Under the pieces are notes generated by a model. The model was not told where the DNA came from. It was given only the letters and a program-made list of their open reading frames with translations, and made no database searches. From the NCBI GenBank assembly GCA_947172415.1, contig OX359196.1:188501-252500 (forward strand): a stretch of 64,000 bases of DNA, given 5' to 3'. This document shows, one piece after another, positions 44,306 to 55,900 of the stretch. The first letter of the stretch is position 1, and the number at the start of each line of letters is the position of its first letter. Source of the stretch: Chondrosia reniformis (taxonomy: Eukaryota > Porifera > Demospongiae > Chondrillida > Chondrillidae). Both the position numbers and the translations under genes were made by a program.

Positions 44306-46547
44306 CTACTTGCAATTGGTACAAAGTGCCTCTAACAATTTTTCATAGATGGTTATGCCAGTGAGGAAAATCCTTTCATTTAGAAACTCATTGTGATCAT
44401 GCAGCAAGATTGGGGTGTGGTTCATGGGGGAAAACCCTATGGCAGGTACACCAACCTAAAACAGAATATATACCCTCCTGGGTCAATATGGACACTTGCC
44501 TGGAAAATGATGAATGCACGACTCACTTCTCTCAAATATCTAGAATCAGTTGCAGCCGGAAATATTTCAGTTCGAAATTTTAGGTTTCTGAATGTAAAAT
44601 AATACCTTATTGCAACATACTTATGACTGATTGCACAATTGCTTACAGTTTCTCCATGGTGTCCCTGAACGGCCCAAACCAGAGGTCATCCTTGTCTGTC
44701 GAAGTGGGCGGGGCTGACATGGACTTGTAGATCCACTTGATTGTAGTACCCTCCCCCAGCTCAGAAAGCCACTGCACAATTAGTTCCTCCACTTTCTACA
44801 AAAGGGAAAAACCCTAAAATGAACTAAACAAAGTGCCTTGGTCACGCCCACCTCCACATCTGAGGGAGTGACTCTTATATCAAAACCTACAAAGGAAAAT
44901 GGTTACTTAGCAACCACCAAACATTTCATATGACAACCAAACCTACCAATTGTAAACGTTTCCGGTACTACATTCAGCTGGACTCCACCCTGTAAAAAAT
45001 GGCTGTGCAATCGTCACTCAATACAGAAGATGTAGATAGGTTTAACTCACATTAATCTTGGTAATGTTCAAGCTGGTAATGTCGCCTAGCAACTTGTCAG
45101 CGTCATCCTCAAATCTATGTACATACCGTGTATCTTAAACTGACTTTCCATCTGATTCAGTTGTACCTACCTCTTCTGCTGTTCCGCCCTAAACTTCAAA
45201 CCATTTGTCATTACTTTGTGCTGAATGAAAGAGAATTACCATAAAACACTTTCCTGGAAACACAGACATTACAAACCAGCTTCTCAACAGCTGTGTCCTC
45301 AATGAACCTTGAACCATGTCCAGGATTACCAGAAACATTGATCTCCACCCCTTTGTATGGACATAGAACACATTTCATATATGAGGCCACCTACAATATG
45401 GTTACCATGGTAACTCACACCAAGTAAGGCGCTCTGAATAATATACAGAGAACACCTCATCTGGACTTGCCAAACCTATCAATAGAAAGGTAGGCAAAAT
45501 GGTCGGGATGGATAGAGGAGAGAGGTTGGCAATTAGTTGCACCTTCATCAAGTCCAAAGCCAACATTCATGTTTTTGAAGAAATCAGTTTTAAGAAACAA
45601 TAGCATTCCTCTTGCTCCACCGACCTCCTCATCAGGTACAAAGGTCAAATGGATGGTCCGTGGGAAGGCTTTCCCAGCTGCCTTCAGCCTCCTCACTGCT
45701 TCCATGTACCTACCAATTCACATGCACCTGTCATGTGCCAATCAGGGTAACCATGGCAACATTAACTCACTGACTGCCACAACATTTCATGTCCTAAGTG
45801 TCATAGATATAAACAGTTGTGGTTTGCCAATTGATAAGATACATTCAGTTTTACTTACTTGAGATCCACGAGCGTAAATGTCTCCATTTTCATCTTTATA
45901 TGCCTCAAAAGGATCGTACTTCCAAGACTCCTACAATTAGGACATGTCAATCACATCCTCTCTTCTCCCTCTCTCCCTCTCCCTCCCTCTCTCCCTCTCT
46001 CCCTCCCCCTCTCCCTCTCCCTCTCCCCTCTCCCTCCCCCTCCTCCCTCTCCCCTCCCTGTCTTTACCAACCACGCACACTAACTGGGAACACTGGAACA
46101 ACATCCATATGAGAGTTCAGCATGAGGGAGGGCAGGCTGGGGGAGGTGCCTCGCCACGTCATCACTACACACGGCCGATCCTCATCCACCTAATGCAAAG
46201 CAGCAGAGTACAGAGAGATCGATCAATATTTTGGAGATTACAGAAAAGGGTTGTCTTTAAGCGTTCAAATTGCGTGCTGCTTGATCGATCAGCAATAAAC
46301 GTACCTCGATCACGTTGAACTCCAAACCTATCTCTTCAGCTTGGCCCTTCAGGAAACGAACTGCCCCATCTGCGAGCACGTGAAACGACAGTGTCGCGTG
46401 CGATTCGGATTGGGCTTGTAACGATTACAAAGACTAACCGTAATCCGGATTTGGCTGAACCGTTTTGATGCGAAGGTATTCCCTAAAGTTTGAAACGGCT
46501 GGATCTTCAATTTTGCTTCGCTTTGCTGAGCTACCTTCGTCGTCCAT
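44306..46547 (-). CDS. ACY1: Aminoacylase-1 (M20 zinc peptidase)
   Basis: About 13 short exons, start ATG 46547, stop at 44306. Conserved features in order: [12 protein letters not shown], the zinc-ligand loop [12 protein letters not shown] (His and Asp of HxD), [17 protein letters not shown] (catalytic and zinc-binding glutamates), [22 protein letters not shown] (dimer-face histidine), [42 protein letters not shown], and [19 protein letters not shown] (C-terminal zinc histidine). Aminoacylase-1 is a cytosolic homodimer that hydrolyses N-acetyl amino acids (mainly neutral ones) to acetate and free amino acid, salvaging them after protein turnover. The serine-rich N-terminal extension [12 protein letters not shown] is longer than in mammals. 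Head to head with the CRADD-like gene, 45 bp between start codons. Confidence 0.95.
45948..46062. repeat. CCCTCTCCCTCTCC pyrimidine tract in ACY1 intron
   Basis: About 110 bp of C and T on the plus strand (purines on the coding strand) with a CCCTCT period of 6 to 8. Confidence 0.95.
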
Positions 46548-46592
46548 TTTTAATGAGTGGGCGGAGCAGCCAAGAAGGCGTGTCTTGCCAAA
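46548..46592. promoter_or_regulatory. 45-bp bidirectional start region ACY1 - CRADD-like
   Basis: The start codons of the two divergent genes are only 45 bp apart. The 5' UTR of each must overlap the other's coding or promoter sequence. Confidence 0.65.
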
Positions 46593-47952
46593 ATGGACGA
46601 CTTTCAGGAGAAGGTGATCACCAAATCGTACGCGATGCTGCGCAAATCCCTTGACCCCGGGGAGGTGGCTGCCCATCTCGTATCAGAAGGTATCATAACA
46701 ATGGAAAATATCAGTTCTATAGATAGCCAAAGACTTCGGGAGAAGAAGAACGAGCTGATCATTCAATATGTTAGGAGCTGTTCCAAGTCAGACACTTTTC
46801 AACGTTTCCTTACAGCAATAAGAAATGCGGACCCTAATTTGGCCTATATTGCACAGGAACTCGAAAGTGAGCCATTTTACTTTGTTTTCCTGCATTAGTA
46901 ATAACTTTGACATTTAAAGGTGTAGTGAATTTTAATTGAACATTATTTTTGGGGAAAACTCTTGATAACGGCTACTTTGCAATGTTGCCAAATAGGATAA
47001 TAGTAAAATATTTGTTCATACACAGTTCTAAGACTTAGTGTACATGAACTTAATTGTATTCATAAGCAAGTACGTAAGATGTGTAATAATAATGAGTTGT
47101 ATAGTGTACAGATGGATTGTTCAATTGGTACAATTAGAGAAATATGAAGATGTTAAAATGGCTCCCGTTCAAGAGACACAGTCCAAACCTCCCAAAGAAG
47201 TCCCTGCTAAACTTGTGGACCATCCCTCGCTACTAGGTACACTAACACCATGTGACATATCAATCCACTTGAAATCCATTTTTGGTTCATCAGGTACATC
47301 AAACAGATCTATGAAGCTAGATTATACATACATGGACTCTATGAAATCCTGGTATTTTTGTTGTATCACGTGTAGTGGGTGGCTTGTAATTTATGCAGTT
47401 AGAATGGCCATTGTGGGTTGGTGACTTGTAGTGTATATAATAGTTATACACTCCGTCCCTAGGCTTTTCTTGCATTTTTGCGAGGTAATACAAGCTTATA
47501 GGCGTTTACTGAGCTATCGACGGGATATCGCATTGTATAACTATAATAAGAGGCCAAAGTGCCTTTTATTATAGTTATACACCAGTTGTGGAATATAATT
47601 TGCCTTGGTTGCCCCAGCAACGGAGTGTATGTACATATATTTCTGTCTCCGTCCAGTCAAGCCAACCTCTCTGCACTTACATCACTACATTTCCAAGAAG
47701 ATGACACTGCCACAAAATCTTCAATCCTTCAGCCTGTACCTTGGCCTAGAGCAGCACGATATAGATGCAGTGATCAGTGACAATCCGGGAAACATTCGGC
47801 AGCAGGCAATGGATGCCATCAAAATATGGCATCAGGGTAGGGGAAAACCCCGAACCTGGAAGACCGTTTTAGACGGACTGGAGTTTGCAGATATGAGGGA
47901 TTATGCAGCAGAACTTAGAAATGATATTGTTCGTGATAATCTTATCAAATGA
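46593..47952 (+). CDS. CARD plus Death-domain adaptor (CRADD/RAIDD-like)
   Basis: Three exons (46593-46866, 47138-47236, 47657-47952) sum to 223 codons, 222 residues; human CRADD has 199. Exon 1 encodes a CARD (LDPGEVAAHLVSEGIITMEN, LREKKNELIIQYVRS, TFQRFLTAIRNADPNLAYIA). Exon 2 is a short linker. Exon 3 is a Death domain (LQSFSLYLGLEQHDIDAVIS, AMDAIKIWHQGRGKPRTWKT, TVLDGLEFADMRDYAAELRN). The same CARD-linker-DD order and size is found in CRADD, which bridges PIDD1 to caspase-2 in the PIDDosome. One-to-one orthology is not proven, because CARD and DD combinations have arisen several times. Confidence 0.82.
47437..47585. repeat. Inverted-repeat hairpin, GTATAACTATAATAA type
   Basis: GTATAACTATAATAAGAGGC (47533) pairs with GCCTTTTATTATAGTTATAC (to about 47581) around a 6-base loop. 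A further direct-orientation TATAATAGTTATACACTCCG lies at about 47436. In the second intron of the CRADD-like gene. Probably a small foldback element. Confidence 0.7.
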
Positions 47953-48399
47953 GATTAAGTATTTGTTCAGTGTTATTTAGAAATATTTACATGTTTTGTA
48001 AGTACTAACTGAATGGTAATATGAAGTCATAAATTCATGTTGTTATGTTCATTTGAGAAAGCTAGTGTGAGTGTTAATGATGTCAAATGCTACATGTATC
48101 ACTTTTGAAAGCATTCATCAAGTGTATTTTATTTATCTCAAGACAAAGTGGTCCCGTGGGAGTAGAGAATGATACCAGACTAATGATTAAAATGTGATAA
48201 GCCCAATTGTATATGTAGCATATGCATGTTACAGAAATCTTCCATGCATGCTCCAATCAATGCATATGTAAGCATGTTTCCATATATATATATATAATTA
48301 TATATACATGTATGCAGATATACATAGTATAAACGGATGCATACATGTTCTAAATTCATAGTTGGTCATGCATGAATGAATTAGGAAATTATACTGTAT

Positions 48400-48555
48400 T
48401 ATTACCCTTTTTCCTTTTTTTCTTTCTCGTTTTCGTTTTCTTTCTTTTTTTCTTTTTCGTTTCTTTTTTCATTTTCTTCCTTTTTTTCTTTTTCTTTCTT
48501 TTTTCTTTTCCGTTTCTTGCTTCCTTTTTTTCTTTTTTTTCCTTTTTTCGCAATT
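48400..48555. repeat. T-rich (CTTTTT)n tract
   Basis: About 150 bp of TTTCT/TTTTTC repeats on the plus strand; yields a false phenylalanine-rich frame. Confidence 0.95.
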
Positions 48556-49639
48556 CTCATACGAATAACACCATGGTATATACTTGTTATACAAGATGCA
48601 AATGCTAATACAATATACAGCTCTTAATATTCTTAATATACATACGTTTTCCTTCTATATTTAGAGCTGTTTTCAGTGCAAAAAAGTACAAATTTATATA
48701 CTTTACTTGTTATATAATAATTTACAAGAGTATACTAAATGCTTTTTTTTAAATTTGTAAGATTGTCAAACAAAAATGATTATTTAAACAATCCCAGTTT
48801 GCCAATGATGAGATTGATATATAAAAAGAAAATAACAGTTCAAATAATAAAATATAGTTCTTAAACTTGTTCTTCATAGTTGTTCTTGGCTTTGAGTTGT
48901 TACTGGATTGTTGCTAAAGTACTTCTCTTCGCATCACTTAAAGATGATCCCAGGGCACACCACGTGGAGGTGGAAGTACTTCGTGCCCCAAAAAATGTTT
49001 ACAACTCTGTTTGACACTTCCACTACGGGCGTCGTAAGAGAAGCTGCACGGGAACGATCCGGCGTACCTGACCGACCTATGACCAGTTACTAGACTTGCC
49101 CTGCCATGCTGCGAACAGAACAAGCCCGACCCTGGCGGACCACAAACTCCCACCAATGAGAATCATCATGTGCACACAACGCAGCTTGGGAACACTGCAC
49201 ACAGACTTTAGCTCATTGGGATTGGTCAGGCGCTTTAGAGTAGGGACCCATCAGTTCACTGAACTGCAAGAAAAGAATTGAAATACATAATATTAACAAC
49301 AATTGCAAAGAAATACTACATTGATAAGTGAATACAAAAATTGAATACAAATCCAATTACTTTCCAAACCAACCTGAAGCTGCAGCCTACAACAGGGGTT
49401 CCTGACCAACTACGTAGTGGCACTGGACCCACGCATCCTCCAGGTACGGGTCGTATAGCAAGAATCCCGCACACTAGCAGGATTAATAGTGAGATACATC
49501 TCCAGGCACTAACCCATAGGCAGAGAGACCACCCCACTATACGAACACCGATGACCCTTTGGCTACATACCACGGTTTTCGCGTCGATCTACGCAAGCAT
49601 AGACCTCCAGAGTTGATGGCTCGCAAGCCGTACGACTGA

Positions 49640-49800
49640 AACTTTTCTTGGTCTATTATAGGGAAATTTGGCGGGATAGTCGCGCGCGATAAGCGCGGAC
49701 CCTGTTGTATTATCGTTCTGAAGTGACGTCATGTCGTATCCTGCTGCGGCCCCATGCAAGCGCTCAGGAACAGTTGTCAATTCAGTAAAGCATAGCGCGA
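49640..49800 (-). promoter_or_regulatory. Candidate promoter with CRE palindrome
   Basis: CpG-rich segment with TGACGTCA (full cAMP-response element), a GCGCGCG run and GCGATAAGCGCGG. No protein gene starts from it on either strand, so it could drive a non-coding transcript through 49620-48890 (minus). Confidence 0.3.
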
Positions 49801-52339
49801 CACGTATATTATATTAATATCAACATTAACATATGCCCATACTCCTTTAACTGTATGCTGTATGCTAATTACTTAAATATAGTGTAGATGTATACTTAAA
49901 TCTACCTCTCCAACTTATAAACTTGCGTAATAAAGGTAAAGGTAAAGGCATGCATTATACATATCTGAATATCTATAGCCTATGGTCACCACTGTCTCAG
50001 TTTTGTGCAATTTACATTTTATAACAATTGATACATTTAAGAATTACACATTGGACATTAGGCGAAGCAAGATCACATGTACATCAATGTAAATTAACAC
50101 CACATGCAGTCTTTAGAAAAAGAGAGAGTACTATGAATCATGATTAATGGTCTACATTATATATGGTGATTAAAATGGAAGCTGTAAGGTACTTTATTAT
50201 ACCATTGCTTTCTCAGATTGAAATTGTTTCATTTCCTTCTACTTGTCTCACACTCGCAATTTATATTTGTCTTTTAGTGTTGTCTAAACATTGACAACGT
50301 ATTTACCTTGCACAGAATATCCTAGCTGTATACATAGTAAGACTTTATACTAAATTGAACACATGAAATTTGTACGAGTCTATATCATTTGAATTTCCAA
50401 TTGTCTGTGTACAGAAATTGACAAGATGTGGACAAAATACTACATTTACTCTCTGAGGTTTTGGTACATGTAACAAAAGTCTTAACTCAGCATGTAGTTC
50501 ATAAAGGTAATCTTTACTGAGACAACTTCATAAATTTAATTAAGACTTTGTAATAAAGAGACATATTTACAGAGTTTAATTTGAGTTCCCAAGTGCCTGA
50601 CAGTGTGTTATAATGTATGAAGATTGGCCAGCAATATTAGATGAATAATGTACACTTTCATGCAGTTTAGGTGACCAGCTAAGTTAATGTTTAAATGCAT
50701 GATCAGTTGTACCTTGATTTGATTACATTGCATGATTGCAGCTGTTGCTATGGCAATGTTGCAATTTAGGTGTTCCCATGGTAACTTAAATTGTACTTAT
50801 TACTTAGCATGAAATTATTGTTCTTAATGGTCAGACAATTTCCTAAAGTCTAGAATCATATAAATTGTTCTTGTTACTTGTAACAGTCCAGGCCAATGAA
50901 AAGCACTTTTTCAGCCATATTTCCTAGGCTTAGCTATAAGTATGCACTAAATTTATATTTTTTGTTTGGTAGAACCAGCTACAGTCTTTATGTCTTTAAA
51001 CTAACAAAGGAAGGCTACACTAGGTTAATCAAGATTCAAAGGAACCCCAAACTTAAATTGTGATTCTTACAGTTTGGTTGTAGTCTATAGCTCTCAGCTA
51101 ATGGTCAAAGCACAAATTTGATGTTGCTCAATTGAATAGCTCCTTAGCCATGTATAAACCATTCAATAGGTCAGTTCTCTCAACTAGTCCATGCAGTGAC
51201 TCTATATGCCTTGGAGCCAGTTATATCTGTTCCTGTTCCTGTTAAGTGTAGCTAGCTATAGCAGTTTGGGTTTCATAGTAACTTCCTAACATATTTGAAT
51301 CTGAAATGGCTGAATTGCATTAAATCACTTGCATTGGATGTTTTAGTTATAAATAATTTGTGTTGACAATAATGAATGTGCTAGACATTTAGGCTAAGAT
51401 ATGTAGTATTATCAAGCAGGTATAATCACACATTTACATGATGTCTATTTCTCATTTCTGCTAAAATTAAGTTATGAGCTACTCTAGAATGAAATGAAGA
51501 GCTGCTGACCTGTATTACATCAATAGTTCATTATGTATTCCTTCACTTCAAGAGGTTCCAATTGCTAGAGTTTTAGTACATTTAGTATGTCAGTTTGTAT
51601 TTTTTGTGATATTGCCATTTCAGATATTTGGGATTGCCTGTTAATTAGAGAAGTTTGTTAGAATATTCTAGTCAAGATGAAAGATGAACGGAAATAACAA
51701 AGAACAATACCAGGGTCAAGCCCAAAGAAACTGAATTACAATCCTATGACAGGGAATGATATCTGTTACAATAGCAACTGTTCAATAACAATGTTACACA
51801 ATAACAGCCAAGCATTACCATAGCAACACTTCAATTACCACCTTTAACATTAACAGCCAAGCAATTACCATAGAAATAAATCATTTTATGGCGCTCCTAA
51901 TACAGAGCAGTTACTGTATGTATATAATTTGCAATATAATAGTTAGCTAACTTGACTGCAAGTAAGAACAAACTTGGACAATGTATGTAGTACTTTAAAG
52001 GTCTCATTGTGAGGATATAGAGAGTAAGCAAGGGAAAATAGATTGGTGGGAGCACCCAGGAGTGGGTGGCAGGAATTCCTAATAAGGAGGCAGTGTTACC
52101 AAACTGCATCTTTAAAGATTAAAAAGGTGTAAAATGAACTGTCCAGAAAAGAAGCAAAGAATGCTTATTTATTTATAGACGTATGACAGACTTTAAGCAT
52201 GTGCAATAGAGGCAAGGAGACATCTAATTAATGATGATTAAGATGAGGTGACCTAACTTACATGCTTATCTCTGAGGCAGCTTTGTATATATAACTAGTA
52301 TCCCACCACTATATCCAGTTACACAGTTTGTTATGTAAT

Positions 52340-52675
52340 ATATACCAGCCACACCCCTCTCCCACAGACTGTAACTGAAAGGTATACCAGCCCCACCCCT
52401 CTCCCACAGACTGTAACTATAACATATACCAGCCACACCCCTCTCCCACAGACTGTAACTGAAAGGTATACCAGCCCCACCCCTCTCCCACAGACTGTAA
52501 CTATAACATATACCAGCCCCACCCCTCGCCCACAGACTGTAACTATAACATATACCAGCCCCACCCCTCTCCTACAGACTGTAACTGAAAGGTATACCAG
52601 CCACACCCCTCTCCTACAGACTGTAACTGAAAGGTATACCAGCCCCACCCCTCTCCTACAGACTGTAACTGATCT
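52340..52675. repeat. 43-bp minisatellite, about 8 copies
   Basis: Unit ATACCAGCCCCACCCCTCTC plus CCACAGACTGTAACTGAAAGGT, with CATA/GGTA variants; lies just downstream of the synphilin-like gene. Confidence 0.97.
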
Positions 52676-52922
52676 ACAAGTCAAAACATTAACTCCTTCA
52701 AGTTGCCAGATGCTACTGCTTATTGGAAACCTTTCACAATATGAATGTTGTAGCACATTTGGTTCATTGTGCAACAATCAATATAATATTACAAATATGT
52801 ATATAAAACAGTTGTTCTCTAAAACTAGTGAAGGAGCATAAGTGAAAAAACTTGGTTGTACATAATATAAGTATATATACAATGGAGATAAAACTTACAC
52901 AAAGCACAAATTGTTCAGAATA

Positions 52923-55900
52923 TCATTTAACACTAGGAATGTGTTTCATTATCCCTTTGTGTGTTCTAGGACCTCTCTTCTGTATGGCTTCATCAATATT
53001 GACCTCATATGTGTAGAGCATGTCCACGGCCCTGTCAATGTTGACCTCTCGATAGCCTCTGGAACTGGAGGAGGGAGGCTGCACAGGCTGGCGGTCTTGT
53101 GAGGAGGTGTTCTTGTTGATGGCTGCATCAATGTCCACTTCCACAGATCCCATCCTTCTGTGCAGGTTCTGTTGTCTGGCTGCAGCTGCCACCTCATCCG
53201 CAAATGTAACATTTTTTCCGCTGTCTTTTCTGACCACTCCAGGTCTATCATGCTCTGCCCTCCCCTCCCCTGCTGCGGCCCTGCCTTTTCCACCTCCTGT
53301 GCCTCCTCTTCCTCCATTGTGCTCCTTCAGAGGGCTGTGTTCTGAGCTGTGCCTACGCACGTGGACCTTCTCTCTCTGAGCTGGTGCAGAACGAGTCTTT
53401 TCACTAGTTTGTAGTTTCTGACCAGAAGGGGTTGCCATGGGAGACACTTTCTGTTCAGACAGCTACCATGGCAGAAAGGGAGAACATTACAAAAGGTTAC
53501 AAATCATGCATGTAGACATTACAGGTACAGCTTCTATTGTCCTGCATTTATACATATTGGCACACATGCCATTATAATAAAAAATGAGAACATTTAACTA
53601 CATTTGGCTCCACTAGACCGTTACTAGACTGTCTTAAGATTACCTCTTTCCTCAGCATGGGGGACAATGGTGACATGGTCCTCATCACAGCCAAGACGTC
53701 TTCTGGTCCCTTTTGATCTTTGGTCTCAAGCAACTTTTTCCGCAATAATGACTTCCTCTTCCTGTGCATACGTACATACAGATAATTACACTTCCTGTAT
53801 CAGTACTATAGTAACCAGACAGCTTTACATACCTCATTTCCTCTTTAGCTCGCTCCTTCTGTTTCTCAATGTCTTCCAGAGAATGTCCTGTCAGATAATA
53901 GAATAGAATAGTAATACACTATATACTAAAGGCATACGATATATACTACTAGTACATCCTATATATAGTATATATATGTATATATATTATACTATTCTTC
54001 TAAGCTCAAAATGTAGTAACTTACTTTCCATTGGCTGCAAGTAGATTACATTTGTTGTCAAAGTATCAGATGTAGTAAAAGAAAAGAAAAATTACATTTA
54101 AATTACTGACAATTATGCTACCATGGCAACAGTACCTTGGAAGTAATTTGGATCCGATAGGCTTCGTGACCTCTCAACTTTCTCAGCGGTTTGCTCTAGA
54201 AGGAGACAGGGGAGAAATAATCTACAGTTATTAAGAGGAGGACATGACACTTACCCTGTGCACTTTGGAATGGTCAACCTTTAGTCGTTCCATCTCTTTG
54301 GAATGTGATGATTCCATACATCTTAGGTCCTCAGCCTGCTGCTGGTTACGAACCTGCAAACTATTACCATAGCAACAAAAGAGTTACCATGGCAACCAAA
54401 TATATTTCTGGCTGCAAGGGGACCTACTCAAAGACTTGCTGTTGGAGCTCACTGACTTCTTCCATCAAATTCCAGCAGGTCTCCACTGTCGCCAGGTAGT
54501 TGGAGCAGAGGGTCTGTTTGGCTGATCGCGCCCAGTCTGAGGGGGTGTGATTGCACTTGTCCTTGGTCATCAGGTGGACACCTTGGCTCCATAGCATCTG
54601 CAGACACTCCAAGTGTCCATAATAGGCTGCAAAGTGACCAGGGGTCACACCAGAATCATCAACAATATCATCTATAGACCAGGAACAGGTTCAGTGACAC
54701 ATACACATTAGTGACACAGGATTCACAGGATTCACAGAAGATCAAGATAAAGAAAAAGACAAAGACTCCCAGGATCACTGATGAAGGGTGGAATTCCCAG
54801 AAACGGCTGTCTGACCCAGTGGAGAAGAAGATGAAAGAAGGGAAAAGAAGAAAGAAAAGACTCCTGTATCTTTATCCAAAGCTCTCTTCAGGTTTAGTTC
54901 CCCTATAGGCTCTTTTACAGAATAGGCATAGCATGTAGGAAAATGGTATCTTAGATTTTTCATATATTATGATTATTACATAGGGTGGATTTCACATTTG
55001 ACCATTTTCAGTTTCACAAAATTCCATACCATTTGTCTAATCATTGTACTTGCTATTAATGTGATACTTTGGAGCATAAAGAGTTGAATTCATCTTAAGT
55101 GTGGTCGATATTTTTAGCATTGATTAGCTGAATTCCGTGAATTTCTGGTGTTTAAAGTCACTTACAACAAACACTGTCTTGTTAGTATTAGGTACAAAGT
55201 AGGAACATTCCAACTACATCATAAATCACTGATAAAGGTAGGGACTACATCCTCACAGAACTAGGCAGGCATGATCTGTGTATTCTGCAGATAGCCAGTA
55301 GTTAGTTTATAAGAGAAAGGCATGCATGGAGCATTGCTGTGGTAATGGTAGTATGACGTCAGAGCACTGGTGGTCATAACCAGCTGTCCTATGTTGGATT
55401 CCCAGCAATTACTTTTGTGACTTCTTGAAGTTTGATTGTGACACTTGTGGTTTGACTATCACTTCAATTACTAATGAGTACTGCAGCCTTAACCAAACTC
55501 AAAACAGCTTAACTGGTCGGGTTGAACTTACCAATGTCATTCTCATCGACAGCTCTGATCTTCTCTAGTAACCACTCCAGGATCTTCACTTGGCCATGGA
55601 AAGCAGCATAGTGCAGAAGTGTTTCTCCTCCGCTGTTGCTGACTATTAGTGGAACACCAGCCTCTTCTACCAGCCACTTTACACACTCCAAATGTCCATT
55701 CTATGTAGGAGAAGATGGGATGGATGGATGGATGGGATGGATGGGTGGATGGGATGGAGGATTGGATGGGTGGGTGGATGTGTGAATGGATGGGTGGGTG
55801 GATGTGTGAATGGATGGGTGGGTGGATGGATTGGAGGATTGGATGGGTGGGTGGATGGATGGGTGGGTAGATGGGATGGAGGATTGGAGGATTGGATGGG

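Larger units (their letters stand above)
47953..52922. other. 5 kb without a convincing protein gene
   Basis: Contains a T-rich tract (48400-48555), a GC-richer block with CpGs (about 48890-49780) and AT-rich unique sequence with many short ACCATAGCAAC-type motifs (49800-52330), then a minisatellite. Frames in 48908-49616 are short, lack recognisable domains and are not joined by good splice sites. The block 49640-49800 (GCGCGCGATAAGCGCGG, then TGACGTCA at about 49723) looks like a promoter. Confidence 0.5.

Noticed and set aside
48372..48608. Phe-rich 78-codon frame resembling a membrane protein
   Set aside because: Encoded entirely by a T-rich simple tract.
48908..49616. Three plus-strand frames of 61-91 codons
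   Set aside because: No recognisable domain, no coding-like continuity, no splice sites joining them; kept only as an unexplained CpG-rich block.
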